64,000 nucleotides of DNA from an uncultured Candidatus Saccharibacteria bacterium. GTDB lineage: Bacteria > Patescibacteriota > Saccharimonadia > Saccharimonadales > Saccharimonadaceae. A program made the translations under genes and the position numbers. The notes below the pieces were generated by a model. That model saw nothing but the letters and a program-made list of their open reading frames with translations. It was not told where the DNA came from and made no database searches. Shown piece by piece: positions 55,081-63,810 of this stretch. How positions within the stretch are numbered: position 1 is the stretch's first letter; every line of letters begins with the position of its first letter. Location: assembly GCA_948288625.1 (NCBI GenBank), contig CAOHYA010000001.1, forward strand, positions 682,001 to 746,000, written 5' to 3'.

Positions 55081-55497
55081 ATGCAGTCAAAATTAAATCC
55101 GTATTTGAACTTTGGTGGCAACTGCCAAGAAGCAATGGAATTCTACAAGTCCATATTTGGCGGTAAGCTGGAGATGACTAATTACCTCGATGGCGGAATG
55201 TCGCAATCTGCGGACGACGAAAAGCTCATAATGCACGCGATGCTTCAAGCGGACAATGGCATAACATTCATGGCTTCCGATGGGCGCAGCACGTTAGAAG
55301 CTGAATCAGCGCCTATGATCCAACTTTCATTGAGCGGTGACAATAACGATGAGTTAACCGGTTACTTCAACAAGCTATCCGAAAACGGAACGATTCGTGA
55401 GCCGCTGGTTCAAGCACCTTGGGGCGATACGTTTGGCATGGTTACGGATGCATTCGGTATTAATTGGATGGTTAATATCACTGGGAAGCAAGGTTAA
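55081..55497 (+). CDS. VOC-superfamily protein (PhnB-like)
   Basis: 138 residues. LNFGGNCQEAMEFYKSIFGGKLEM at the start and MVTDAFGINWMVNI at the end are the marks of PhnB-type VOC proteins. VOC folds bind metals and catalyse varied reactions, or give resistance; here the reaction is unknown. GAGGAG precedes the ATG. Confidence 0.92.
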   Translation: MQSKLNPYLNFGGNCQEAMEFYKSIFGGKLEMTNYLDGGMSQSADDEKLIMHAMLQADNGITFMASDGRSTLEAESAPMIQLSLSGDNNDELTGYFNKLSENGTIREPLVQAPWGDTFGMVTDAFGINWMVNITGKQG

Positions 55498-55546
55498 TAA
55501 TTAATTTGCCATCCATTGATTTATAGCTAAGTAATAACTTATTGAA

Positions 55547-55750
55547 CTAATGCTTATTTTCACCAGTTGAACTGTCGAAAGCTACTCCAAAGGATAAACC
55601 TAGGGCAATACCGAAGCCTATACCAATAGCTACATTATCAAATACCGTAAGTCCTGCAAGCGTGCCAAATAAAATTCCAAATACTAACCCTAAGGCTAAA
55701 TAATTTGACTTCTGTTTTTCTTGATTTTTGTTTATTTTGTTTTTCGTCAT
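55547..55750 (-). CDS. Small glycine-rich membrane protein, 67 aa
   Basis: Two hydrophobic stretches rich in Gly, Phe and Leu (YLALGLVFGILFGTLAGL and AIGIGFGIALGLSFGVAF), like glycine-zipper membrane proteins. The N-terminus is basic (MTKNKINKNQEKQK). No ribosome-binding site is clear. Real gene likely but not certain. Confidence 0.5.
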   Translation of the reverse strand: MTKNKINKNQEKQKSNYLALGLVFGILFGTLAGLTVFDNVAIGIGFGIALGLSFGVAFDSSTGENKH

Positions 55751-55863
55751 TTAATTAGTATAACATCGTAAATGTAGTGTATGCTTAGCGTCCCTTATGA
55801 GTAAAGCGATAAAAACTCTGATTTTACTTGACGTTTTACAGCGGTGGAGAGCTGGGATAATCC

Positions 55864-55959
55864 TGGTATGGGTACGGGGACTCTAACCCCAGCTCGCTGT
55901 AGCTCGCCGGGCTTCTGGGCTATTGTTTTCTGATTCGGCCCAGGGTTAGAGGTTCCCAT
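55864..55959 (-). ncRNA. tRNA-like element with the 3' arm of tRNA-Gly and CCA end
   Basis: A 96-nt stretch ends in T-arm TGGGG-TTAGAGT-CCCCG, acceptor strand TACCCAT, discriminator A and CCA. Of its last 29 bases 24 match tRNA-Gly (56009-56084), and changed stem bases are compensated: ATGGG at the 5' end pairs with CCCAT. The middle has no D- or anticodon-arm; instead CTCTAACCC can pair with GGGTTAGAG, and TGGGC/GCCCA form a hairpin. It could be a tRNA-like RNA, a tRNA pseudogene, or an old attachment-site copy. Confidence 0.45.
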
Positions 55960-55977
55960 GGTACAACAACCAATAAA

Positions 55978-56005
55978 ATAACCCCAGCTAACACTGGGGC
56001 AATTT
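55978..56005 (-). terminator. Terminator of tRNA-Gly
   Basis: GCCCCAG/CTGGGGT stem followed by TATTTTATT on the minus strand, 9 bases past the tRNA 3' end. Confidence 0.75.
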
Positions 56006-56008
56006 TAT

Positions 56009-56084
56009 TGGTGCGGGTACAGGGACTCTAACCCTGGGCCTCATCCTTGGCAAGGATGCGCTCTAACAGCTGAGCTACACCCGC
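56009..56084 (-). tRNA. tRNA-Gly (anticodon GCC) with unusual D- and T-loop bases
   Basis: 76 nt with CCA. Acceptor GCGGGTG/TACCCGC, anticodon loop TTGCCAA. The D-loop is AGCTGTTA (T at 19 instead of G) and the T-loop is TTAGAGT (A at 56 instead of C), so the usual G19-C56 tertiary pair is swapped for U19-A56. Confidence 0.95.
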
Positions 56085-56187
56085 ATACTTGAACAAGTAT
56101 ACCTTTACAGGGGCGATATTGCAAATATCTTGCGTTGAAATGCCTTGAAAAGAGAAATACTCCCATCGAATGATGAGAGTATTTCTT

Positions 56188-56262
56188 TGGTGGCTCCTCC
56201 CAGATTTGAACTGGGGACACAAGGCTCTTCAGGCCTCTGCTCTACCACTGAGCTAAAGAGCC
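56188..56262 (-). tRNA. tRNA-Phe (anticodon GAA)
   Basis: 75 nt with CCA. Acceptor GGCTCTT/AGGAGCC, anticodon stem GAGGC/GCCTT, loop CTGAAGA. T-loop TTCAAAT. Confidence 0.96.
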
Positions 56263-56338
56263 GCTCAGGTAACCTGTTTATTGTACTGAAACAGGGGTAC
56301 TTTTTCAAGCCCTGAGGCATTGCTTGAGGCGTTGCTTA

Positions 56339-56367
56339 TTGACTTTTTATAGGTTTTAGTGTATAAT
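56339..56367 (+). promoter_or_regulatory. Consensus promoter of the 56405 gene
   Basis: TTGACT (56339-56344), exactly 17 bases, TATAAT (56362-56367). Confidence 0.78.
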
Positions 56368-56404
56368 GCACTTACTGTACTTTTCAATCAAACCTAGGAG
56401 TGTC

Positions 56405-56674
56405 ATGAGCAAGACGGATAACACCCGTCCGTACGATGTCGCCTTGAACGACAAGACGGTACCCAAGATCAGCCAGTACGACGTCGCCATCACTGGCGGA
56501 ATCAACTACGGCGGCGGGGTCGCCAAGGTGGAGCGCAAGCAAGCGTCAACCAGTCGTCGCCAGCACGTCCGCCGCATCCTCCATGGAGCCTGCCTCCAAC
56601 TCGATCGCGACAGCATTGACATCACGCCGATTCGCGCCGACAAGAAGACCGTCGGCTGGCGACACGACCACTAG
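56405..56674 (+). CDS. Small basic hypothetical protein, 89 aa
   Basis: No family recognised. TAGGAGTG precedes ATG 56405. Tyr-containing repeats of sorts (RPYDVALND, SQYDVAIT), a glycine patch (GGINYGGGV) and a basic stretch (RKQASTSRRQHVRRILH) are seen; nucleic-acid binding is possible. High GC and GC-ending codons compared with neighbours. Consensus promoter and terminator frame it as a single unit. Confidence 0.62.
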   Translation: MSKTDNTRPYDVALNDKTVPKISQYDVAITGGINYGGGVAKVERKQASTSRRQHVRRILHGACLQLDRDSIDITPIRADKKTVGWRHDH

Positions 56675-56688
56675 GTACGCATGAGTAC

Positions 56689-56722
56689 AGTTGCCCGGAC
56701 ATCGTTCCGGGCAACTTCATTA
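56689..56722 (+). terminator. Terminator of the 56405 gene
   Basis: AGTTGCCCGGA and TCCGGGCAACT form a perfect stem, followed by TCATTATT. Confidence 0.7.
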
Positions 56723-56764
56723 TTACGGCCCTTTCAACTCCTTACGTACACCTTATATAAGAGG

Positions 56765-56777
56765 TATAATGGATACA
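56765..56777 (+). promoter_or_regulatory. -10 element of leaderless rarA
   Basis: TATAAT (56765-56770), then GGATAC, then ATG 56777. Transcription would start on the A of the start codon. Confidence 0.65.
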
Positions 56778-57949
56778 TGCCCCGAATTCCTCTTGCCGAA
56801 CGTATGCGCCCGAAAACACTCGATGAAGTGATCGGTCAAACGCACCTTTTGGGCAATAAGGAAATCCTTCGCCAGATCGTCAAAAGCCGCGAGCCGGTCA
56901 GCTTGCTGCTATGGGGGCCTCCCGGAAGCGGTAAGACTACGTTGGCACGAATTATCGCCTCAGAGGTTGAAGCGGAGTTCATCGAGCTCTCAGCCGTCAC
57001 CAGCGGTAAAAAAGATGTCGAACGCGTCGTCGAGCATGCCCGTCAAAATTGGAACTTGCAACTACGCACCATTCTGTTCGTCGACGAGATTCACCGTTTC
57101 AATAAGGCTCAGCAAGACGCCTTCTTGCCACACGTTGAATCTGGCCTGATTACGCTTATTGGCGCGACTACCGAAAACCCGAGTTTTGAGGTTATCACTC
57201 CCCTTTTAAGCCGAAGCCGCGTGTTGGTACTGGAACCGCTGAATAAAAAAGAGATTATCGACATTCTCAATCGAGCCGTCGAAGAGGAAAAAGCCACCAA
57301 GCGCATTTCCGCTGAAGCGATTGACTACATTGCCGAACTTTCCGGTGGTGATGCGCGCGTCGCACTAGGTAACCTCGAACTTGCTTTGAGTATGGCTAAA
57401 AAAGTTGATGTCGAAGTGGTTAAAACAGCTGCTCAAAAACGAGTGCCGGGTTACGACAAAAAAGGCGACATGCACTATAACGTCATTTCGGCCTTCATTA
57501 AAAGTATGCGCGGCAGCAATGTCGATGCGACGCTCTACTATCTTGCTCGTATGATCGATGCTGGAGAGGACCCTAAGTTCATCGCCCGCCGCATGGTGAT
57601 ATTTGCCTCTGAAGATATTGGCTTAGCTGGCAATGGCGCACTTGGCTTAGCACTAAACGCCTTTCAGGCTGTCGAGCGTGTCGGTATGCCTGAATCAAAT
57701 TACATTTTGTTCCACGTTGCGACCGCACTGGCCAAATCCGAAAAGTCTCGCGCTACCAGCGAAGCCATGCATAAAGCTCAACAACTCGCCAAGCAATATC
57801 CCGACGCGCCCGTCCCCCTTCACCTTCGCAATGCCCCTACCAAACTCATGAAAGACCTTGATTACGGCAAAGGCTATAAATGGGAAGCTGATTTTAAGCA
57901 CGAAAAAGGTTTTTTGCCGAAAGAACTGAAGAACGAAAAGATCTTTTAA
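56777..57949 (+). CDS. rarA: Replication-associated recombination protein A (AAA ATPase)
   Basis: 390 residues. [25 protein letters not shown], Walker A ([10 protein letters not shown], about 48-55), Walker [16 protein letters not shown], sensor GATTENPSF, and the C-terminal MgsA domain ([22 protein letters not shown]) are complete. RarA/MgsA is a tetrameric clamp-loader-like ATPase at stalled forks. I start at 56777, since the -10 box lies 6 nt before. Confidence 0.97.
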   Translation: MPRIPLAERMRPKTLDEVIGQTHLLGNKEILRQIVKSREPVSLLLWGPPGSGKTTLARIIASEVEAEFIELSAVTSGKKDVERVVEHARQNWNLQLRTILFVDEIHRFNKAQQDAFLPHVESGLITLIGATTENPSFEVITPLLSRSRVLVLEPLNKKEIIDILNRAVEEEKATKRISAEAIDYIAELSGGDARVALGNLELALSMAKKVDVEVVKTAAQKRVPGYDKKGDMHYNVISAFIKSMRGSNVDATLYYLARMIDAGEDPKFIARRMVIFASEDIGLAGNGALGLALNAFQAVERVGMPESNYILFHVATALAKSEKSRATSEAMHKAQQLAKQYPDAPVPLHLRNAPTKLMKDLDYGKGYKWEADFKHEKGFLPKELKNEKIF

Positions 57950-57997
57950 TATTCTTATGCTTGCGTCCAAGTACGTATAAGTATTAGATATAACTTA

Positions 57998-58771
57998 ATG
58001 GATATCACAGAAAAAATGGAGCGAGCTTTCGCTGAGCTTCCCGGTGTACGCGTTGGGCCTTTTTACTCAAGGCTTCATGACCAATATACCCGTGAGCACT
58101 TTCTTCATTCGATCATTGCACCGAACGTTTTAATTTCACTCCACAGAGCTCGCGAAGCCCAAGAACTCGCTGTATCTTACCGAGATTTTAAAGTTGGCGC
58201 AGCCGTAGTAGCGTTAACTCATAGCAATGCTGGCTTTCAAATACTTCCGGGTATTAACGCGAAAACTAATGAAGAGGGTCCTCTTAACATGCACGCCGAG
58301 CAACTCGCCCTACGCACCGCCGAGGCAGTGAAAGCCAATATGGTGAGCATCGTGTCGGTCGTCGGTGAAACCCAAGACGATCAACAGAGCGGTCATAAAA
58401 TGCATACGCTCCATCCGTGTGGTAAATGCCGAGCAAAATTAGCTCAGCACCCTATGATCGATAACGATGCGACACTTATTTTTAGCGCTCTTCCAAATTT
58501 GAGAACGATTGAAGTTGGTACCGTGAATAGTTTGCTGGCTTACCACGATGAGCATGACCCAGATCAAAGCGGAATGACCTTATTTGAATTTCCTGACCTC
58601 GAATTATTCCAGCCATTCGTACCACCAGAAGATGCTGTGGTTCGTTTTGAGGATAGCGACAGATCAATCGAAGAAGATAGATTATGGACAGCAACAATTG
58701 GCTCATACGTTTTGCAACATCAGTTGAAAATCAAAAACGAAAGGCTGTCCCAGCCCGAGTTAAATAACTAG
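57998..58771 (+). CDS. Cytidine deaminase-like protein with N- and C-terminal extensions
   Basis: 257 residues. Zinc site: HAE in NMHAEQLAL (about 98) and PCGKC in HPCGKCRAKL (about 141). Core fits the cytidine/blasticidin deaminase fold; normal CDA is about 130 residues, so here 40 N-terminal and about 90 C-terminal residues are extra. Either a nucleoside deaminase or a related hydrolytic deaminase. Its stop overlaps that of the convergent trehalase gene by 4 bases. Confidence 0.85.
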   Translation: MDITEKMERAFAELPGVRVGPFYSRLHDQYTREHFLHSIIAPNVLISLHRAREAQELAVSYRDFKVGAAVVALTHSNAGFQILPGINAKTNEEGPLNMHAEQLALRTAEAVKANMVSIVSVVGETQDDQQSGHKMHTLHPCGKCRAKLAQHPMIDNDATLIFSALPNLRTIEVGTVNSLLAYHDEHDPDQSGMTLFEFPDLELFQPFVPPEDAVVRFEDSDRSIEEDRLWTATIGSYVLQHQLKIKNERLSQPELNN

Positions 58772-60360
58772 CCTTTGAAGTTTCGCTTCAAAGCTTCGTA
58801 CACACCATTCGTCCACCCAAAGCCGTCTTGTAGTACATATTCGCCACCGCCACCTAAGCCATCGTCACTTTCCACGTTGTATTTCTCAACGAACTTTTGT
58901 GAACGGGTGTAGACTTTTTCATTCAGTTCAGTCCAACGTTTGGCAATTTCATCGGCCAAGTCATCGTGACCATAGTTTCGAAGGCCTTTAATCGCCACCC
59001 ATTGTAATGGCGCCCAACCATTCGGTGAATCCCATTGCTGGCCGTTATCAATCAGCGTCGTTACTAAGCCACCTGGTTGTAAAAAGTCTTTACGGAGTAC
59101 GTCAGCTACCCTATCAGCTTGTTCTTGCGTCGCCAGGTTGACGAATAACGGATACACACCGGCTAGGCTGACAACACTCGTTTGTTCACTATGGTGAAAG
59201 TTGAAGTCTCGGAAATAACCCTGCTCTTCATTCCATAAGTAATCTTGAATGGCTTGCTTACGGGCTTTGGCTTTTTTCTTGAATTGGCGAGCTTGCAATA
59301 AGTTGAAAGTTGCTTTGTATGCGTCGGCAATGGTCAATTCCAAGTGATACAACAAACAGTTCAAATCAATCGGAATAATATCGGCCGTGTGAATGGTCTT
59401 AATGTCGAGCGGGTCGACGAACCAACGGGAACTAAAGTCCCAGCCAGATTCTGCGGCAGCACGAAGGTGCAAATATAACCGGCGGCTATCAACACGGCCT
59501 GATTTCTCGGCAGTTTCAATATCTTCCTTCAGTGATTCTGGACGTGGAGTTGTTTTGTTATCGTAATAACGATTCAACAAAGAACCATCTGGCATTTCAG
59601 CTAAACGTCGATACGCCCGGTGTTCAGTATCGGCCAGCTTTGTTCGCCCTTTCATCCAAAAACGATATTCAGTGGCGAGGTACGGTAGGTATTCACGAAG
59701 AACATTCTTACCTCGTTTGTTTGCTAACAATTCAACCATGTGTGAAAAGAACGGCGGTTGCGAACGGCTCAATAAATATGACCGGTTAGCGGTTGGAATG
59801 TACCCGTACTTCCGTATTTGGTAGGTATAGTTCTTCATCATGCCGTCAATCGAGCGCCATCGTCCGCTTGAAGCTAGGCCAAGCATGATGAAATAGGTAT
59901 CCCAATAAAACTGCTCATTGAAACGACCACCTGGCACGATATATTTATGCGGCAAAGCCAACAATGAGCCACGAGTCACGCGGTTGCGACGCTCCAGGAA
60001 CGTCCAGAGTTCATCAATGTGCTCAAGCGGCGTATGCTCCGGGCTACTTTCGTACACTCGCTGATATACGCCTTCAGTCGCATCATAAAAATGCCGCAAC
60101 ACGAAATCACGCAAATCAAAATCAGGATCCTTTTTCAGAAGTTTGTATTCTTCTTTGATCGAACGCAACCGACGAGCCGGCACTAAATCAACAAAAGTTT
60201 TCCCATCGCCGTACACGTTCATTTTTTGAACATCAAGCAACAGTTCACCCAAGTTGTCATCGACATCTTTGTCGTTTTTCAATAGAATTCCGGTCGTCTT
60301 TACCAATGCTGATTTCAGCGGGTCGGTAATGATATCGGTTTTTATTTTCCTTGCCATAAC
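58768..60360 (-). CDS. Trehalase (GH37)
   Basis: 530 residues from ATG 60360. Signature 1 PGGRFNEQFYWDTYF and signature 2 QQWDSPNGWAPLQW are intact, as is the late DGFGWTNGVY. No signal peptide, so it is a cytoplasmic enzyme that splits trehalose into two glucose. A GTG eight codons upstream is in frame but overlaps TATACT, which is a likely -10. Trehalose may come from the host cell; this is inference. Confidence 0.93.
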   Translation of the reverse strand, partial: VMARKIKTDIITDPLKSALVKTTGILLKNDKDVDDNLGELLLDVQKMNVYGDGKTFVDLVPARRLRSIKEEYKLLKKDPDFDLRDFVLRHFYDATEGVYQRVYESSPEHTPLEHIDELWTFLERRNRVTRGSLLALPHKYIVPGGRFNEQFYWDTYFIMLGLASSGRWRSIDGMMKNYTYQIRKYGYIPTANRSYLLSRSQPPFFSHMVELLANKRGKNVLREYLPYLATEYRFWMKGRTKLADTEHRAYRRLAEMPDGSLLNRYYDNKTTPRPESLKEDIETAEKSGRVDSRRLYLHLRAAAESGWDFSSRWFVDPLDIKTIHTADIIPIDLNCLLYHLELTIADAYKATFNLLQARQFKKKAKARKQAIQDYLWNEEQGYFRDFNFHHSEQTSVVSLAGVYPLFVNLATQEQADRVADVLRKDFLQPGGLVTTLIDNGQQWDSPNGWAPLQWVAIKGLRNYGHDDLADEIAKRWTELNEKVYTRSQKFVEKYNVESDDGLGGGGEYVLQDGFGWTNGVYEALKRNFKG

Positions 60361-60407
60361 TTTATTCAGTATAGGCTTTTTCACCTATAGATAGCAAGGT
60401 TCAAAAA

Positions 60408-62225
60408 CTATTTGTTGCGCTTGCGTTGGTTCGGATCGAGGAAGCGTTTACGAAGGCGTACGCTTTTTGGAGTCACTTCAAGCAGCTCGTCGTCTTCCAG
60501 GAAGTCGATCGATTGCTCAAGGCTAAGGTCGGTAAATGGAGTCAACTGAATCGTTCCATCGCTCGATGAAGTACGCATGTTGGTAAGTTGCTTACCACGA
60601 CAAACGTTTACGTCGAGGTCGCCTGAACGATTGTAAAGACCAACGATCATGCCTTGGTACACAGTCGTACCTGGGCCAACATACAAGGTTCCGCGGGCAG
60701 CTGCGTTATCAAGTGCGAAAGCAGTTGTTTGGCCAGCTTCGGTCGCGATAAGCGCACCGTTACGAAGTTGTTGAAGCTTTGGACCAAGCGGTTGGTAGCC
60801 GTGAGGCAAGCTGTTCATGATGATCGTACCCTTCGTAGCTGTCATAAGGATGTTACGCAGGCCAATCATGGCACGAGTCGGAATAACGTAAGTTACGCGA
60901 GTTGCACCAGAAGCAGTTTGTTCTTGCTTCAAGGTAGTCGCACGTCGTGCACCAAGTTCTTGGCTGACGGCACCGAGGAATTCACTACCTACTTCAACCA
61001 AAAGCTCTTCGACTGGTTCTTTGGTAACACCATCTTCTTCGATAGTCACAGCTTGCGGGCGACCAACTTCGAATTCGTAGTCTTCGCGGCGAAGTGTTTC
61101 GATAAGGACTGAAAGGTGCAGTTCACCACGTCCAGACACAACGAAGCCAATTCCCTCTTCTTTCACACGGAGAGACACGTTGGTCTCAAGCTCTTGCTTC
61201 AAACGGTCACCAATTTGGCGGCTAGTATTGTACTTCGCTTCCTTACCCTTCAACGGGCTGGTATTTGGACCAAGGTACATACTAAGTGTTGGCGCTTCAA
61301 CGTCGATCACAGGCAATGCTTCTGGGTTTTCTTTATCAGCAAGTGTTTCACCGATATGTGCATCGCCGATACCAGTAATAGCCACGATGTCACCAGCACC
61401 AGCTTCTTCGATTTCTTCGCGAGTAAGGCCACGGTAGCCGAATACCTTATCAACCTTAGAGGCAACAATGTCGCCTTCACGCTTCATAAGAACGATGCCT
61501 TGGCCTTTTTTGATGGTTCCACGAGTAATACGGCCAATGGCGTACTTGCCTTGGAAAGTGTCGTATGCCAATGAAGTAACCAGCATTTGGAACGGCTTGT
61601 CAATTTCAACTGTCGGCGCAGGAATATCGTTGATAATTGCATCAAAGATTGGCGTAAGGTCGGTGTGTTCGCCTGGGTTGTCAGGAAGCGCAGTCCACGC
61701 CTTACCTTCACGGCCGATGGCGTAGTATACCGGGTAATGCAATTGGTCATCGCTAATGGCAAGTTCCAAGAATAAGTCAGACACTTCGTCGATCACTTCG
61801 TCGATACGGCGTGACGGCTTATCAATCTTGTTGATCACGACGACAGGCTTCAAACCAAGTTCAAGCGCCTTAGAAAGCACGAACTTTGTTTGCGGCATCG
61901 GGCCTTCTTGGGCGTCAACAATAAGCAGCACGCCATCAGCCATGTTAAGGGTACGTTCAACCTCACCGGAAAAGTCGGCGTGACCTGGGGTGTCGATGAC
62001 GTTAATTTTGTAATCACCGTAATAAACAGAGGTTTGCTTGGCGGTAATAGTAATACCACGTTCGTGCTCTTGGTCGCCGCTGTCCATGATCAACGACTGA
62101 TCCATTTCAGCTTGGTTAGAACGGAACGTGTTACTTTGTTTCAACAGACCATCCAGAAGAGTTGTTTTTCCGTGGTCAACGTGCGCGATGATAGCGACGT
62201 TTCGAATTTGTTTTGGGTCTTTCAT
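60408..62225 (-). CDS. typA: TypA/BipA ribosome-associated GTPase
   Basis: 605 residues from ATG 62225. G1 IIAHVDHGKT, G2 region RGITITAKQTSV, G3 DTPGHADF, G4 NKIDK, then EF-G-like domains II, III and V and the C-terminal domain of TypA (GLYNRSGDLDVNVCRGKQLTNMR). A GTPase that binds the ribosome under stress or cold. GGAAG stands before the ATG, with a short hairpin in the leader. Confidence 0.97.
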   Translation of the reverse strand: MKDPKQIRNVAIIAHVDHGKTTLLDGLLKQSNTFRSNQAEMDQSLIMDSGDQEHERGITITAKQTSVYYGDYKINVIDTPGHADFSGEVERTLNMADGVLLIVDAQEGPMPQTKFVLSKALELGLKPVVVINKIDKPSRRIDEVIDEVSDLFLELAISDDQLHYPVYYAIGREGKAWTALPDNPGEHTDLTPIFDAIINDIPAPTVEIDKPFQMLVTSLAYDTFQGKYAIGRITRGTIKKGQGIVLMKREGDIVASKVDKVFGYRGLTREEIEEAGAGDIVAITGIGDAHIGETLADKENPEALPVIDVEAPTLSMYLGPNTSPLKGKEAKYNTSRQIGDRLKQELETNVSLRVKEEGIGFVVSGRGELHLSVLIETLRREDYEFEVGRPQAVTIEEDGVTKEPVEELLVEVGSEFLGAVSQELGARRATTLKQEQTASGATRVTYVIPTRAMIGLRNILMTATKGTIIMNSLPHGYQPLGPKLQQLRNGALIATEAGQTTAFALDNAAARGTLYVGPGTTVYQGMIVGLYNRSGDLDVNVCRGKQLTNMRTSSSDGTIQLTPFTDLSLEQSIDFLEDDELLEVTPKSVRLRKRFLDPNQRKRNK

Positions 62226-62301
62226 AAAAAATATACCTACTTCCGGTAGGTCCTTATACCTTAATTTTAGCATAAGAGGCGCGAAAAGTCAAAGAGGGAG
62301 C

Positions 62302-63429
62302 TTAAGGTGCCGGCGGGATGACAACTTGGATAGCAGTACCATTTACAGCATGTGCATTTGGGTAGGTTACCGTCATCGCCTGGGCAGCTCCGGCAGTTTC
62401 TTTTTCCTGGTAACCAATAGCGATGGTTTGAATACGCGCCGTTCCTATTTGTGGAATCCATATCCATGGGTTAACTCCGGTCAGCGAAGTGTAGTTTGTT
62501 TCTGACGCAGACGTACGTTCGGTACTAATCGATAATACGAGTGATTTGTTAACCGTAGTAGTTGTTACCGGTGTTACGGTAGTTGTTGAAGAACCATATG
62601 CACCCCGATCACCCCACGTGCCTACAGACCAAGAGTTTGTCGGTGCCGAACCACTCCCCCATAAAAGAACGGCATTCATCGTACCTTCTCCATATCCTCC
62701 CGGAGCATCAAATAGCTGTTGACCAGCGTCACCCGCCTCTTTAATTTTGGCAAAAGCATAGGTGTGTAATGTACCGACCGTATGACGAGAAATGAGCGTA
62801 TTCCATCCGGAAGGCGCAATAGGATCAGCTGTATTCGTATAGGCGTACACGACCATCATCCATGAACCGGTTGGGATGGCACTAATATCAACATCAGTGT
62901 AGTCAATCGCACCCGTATTTCCAGAATAGGTAGCCGCACTAATATTCGTATAGCCACCCCTTGTTGGGTAATTTACTACCGGTGCACTAGGTCCGCCATT
63001 CGGGTCACCGCTTTCTAGCATTGCTACAGTATGGGTACTACACAGGCCAGACTCTACCGTACCGGTAATATCGGAAATATGATACGTGGAAGTTGAATCG
63101 CTTGAGCCGACAGACAGACAATATGAATCGGAGGCAGTAGTATAAGCCCATAAGTTTTTCGGATTCCCGTAAAGTGTCTGGTTTACACCCAGCTCCTGAA
63201 GGTCCGAAGGGTACGTTCCCGTTTCAACTTTGTATAAGTTAATTCTACCTGCTATTTGCTTGGCACTTGACTGTAGCGACGATTGATTGGCACGTTGGGT
63301 AATGCCATTAAAAGAAACGACGGTTATTGCCGCTAATATCGCAATGACGACGACGACAATCAAAAGTTCTACGATCGTAAAACCTGTAGTTTTGTTATGA
63401 GGATGAATTGTGTATCTCTTAGTGCCCAT
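62302..63429 (-). CDS. Type IV prepilin-like protein, 375 aa
   Basis: Prepilin peptidase motif TTGFTIVELLIVVVVIAILAA: cleavage after G16, Glu at +5. The first 80 residues after cleavage are a pilin stem; the rest is a large beta-rich domain with Ser/Thr and Gly (GGYTNISAATYSGN, NAVLLWGSGSAPTNSW). Large size points to a minor pilin or an adhesive tip. Type IV pili serve twitching and host contact in Saccharibacteria. No other pilus gene is in the window. Confidence 0.9.
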   Translation of the reverse strand: MGTKRYTIHPHNKTTGFTIVELLIVVVVIAILAAITVVSFNGITQRANQSSLQSSAKQIAGRINLYKVETGTYPSDLQELGVNQTLYGNPKNLWAYTTASDSYCLSVGSSDSTSTYHISDITGTVESGLCSTHTVAMLESGDPNGGPSAPVVNYPTRGGYTNISAATYSGNTGAIDYTDVDISAIPTGSWMMVVYAYTNTADPIAPSGWNTLISRHTVGTLHTYAFAKIKEAGDAGQQLFDAPGGYGEGTMNAVLLWGSGSAPTNSWSVGTWGDRGAYGSSTTTVTPVTTTTVNKSLVLSISTERTSASETNYTSLTGVNPWIWIPQIGTARIQTIAIGYQEKETAGAAQAMTVTYPNAHAVNGTAIQVVIPPAP

Positions 63430-63491
63430 ACTAATTGACCAATTACGGCTACCATTCAGTATACTACATAAGATAAAAAAATAATTTCGTG

Positions 63492-63578
63492 TGGTGCGCG
63501 CGAGAGGACTTGAACCTCCACGTCCTTGCGAACACTAGCACCTCAAGCTAGCCTGGCTACCAATTACAGCACGCGCGC
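63492..63578 (-). tRNA. tRNA-Leu (anticodon GAG)
   Basis: 87 nt with CCA and a long variable arm. Acceptor GCGCGCG, anticodon stem CTAGC/GCTAG with loop TTGAGGT, anticodon GAG. Confidence 0.96.
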
Positions 63579-63684
63579 ATACCGGTAAATTATACCACCG
63601 TCTTCATATTTTTTAAAGTGTCGGCTATTTAGAGGTAAGATTATTGCAATCAGGGGTCGGTTCGTGTACAATATCGTCAAGTAA

Positions 63685-63761
63685 GGGCGCTTAGCTCAGT
63701 TGGCTAGAGCATCTCGTTTACACCGAGAGGGTCGGGGGTTCGAATCCCTCAGCGCCCACCA
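63685..63761 (+). tRNA. tRNA-Val (anticodon TAC)
   Basis: 77 nt with CCA. Acceptor GGGCGCT/AGCGCCC, anticodon stem TCTCG/CGAGA with loop TTTACAC, T-loop TTCGAAT. TACAAT upstream is a likely -10 box. Confidence 0.97.
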
Positions 63762-63765
63762 TAGA

Positions 63766-63796
63766 AACAACTCACCATGTCGGTGAGTTTTTTCTA
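63766..63796. terminator. Terminator of tRNA-Val, probably shared with the convergent gene
   Basis: AACTCACC and GGTGAGTT pair around ATGTC, followed by TTTTTT on the plus strand and by GTTTCTAT on the minus strand. Confidence 0.82.
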
Positions 63797-63810
63797 TGGT
63801 TCAAACACTA

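Noticed and set aside
55864..56084. Active integrated element bounded by tRNA-Gly att copies
   Set aside because: Only about 50 bases lie between the two copies, with no integrase; a relict att site cannot be excluded, so the element is listed as a tRNA-like RNA instead.
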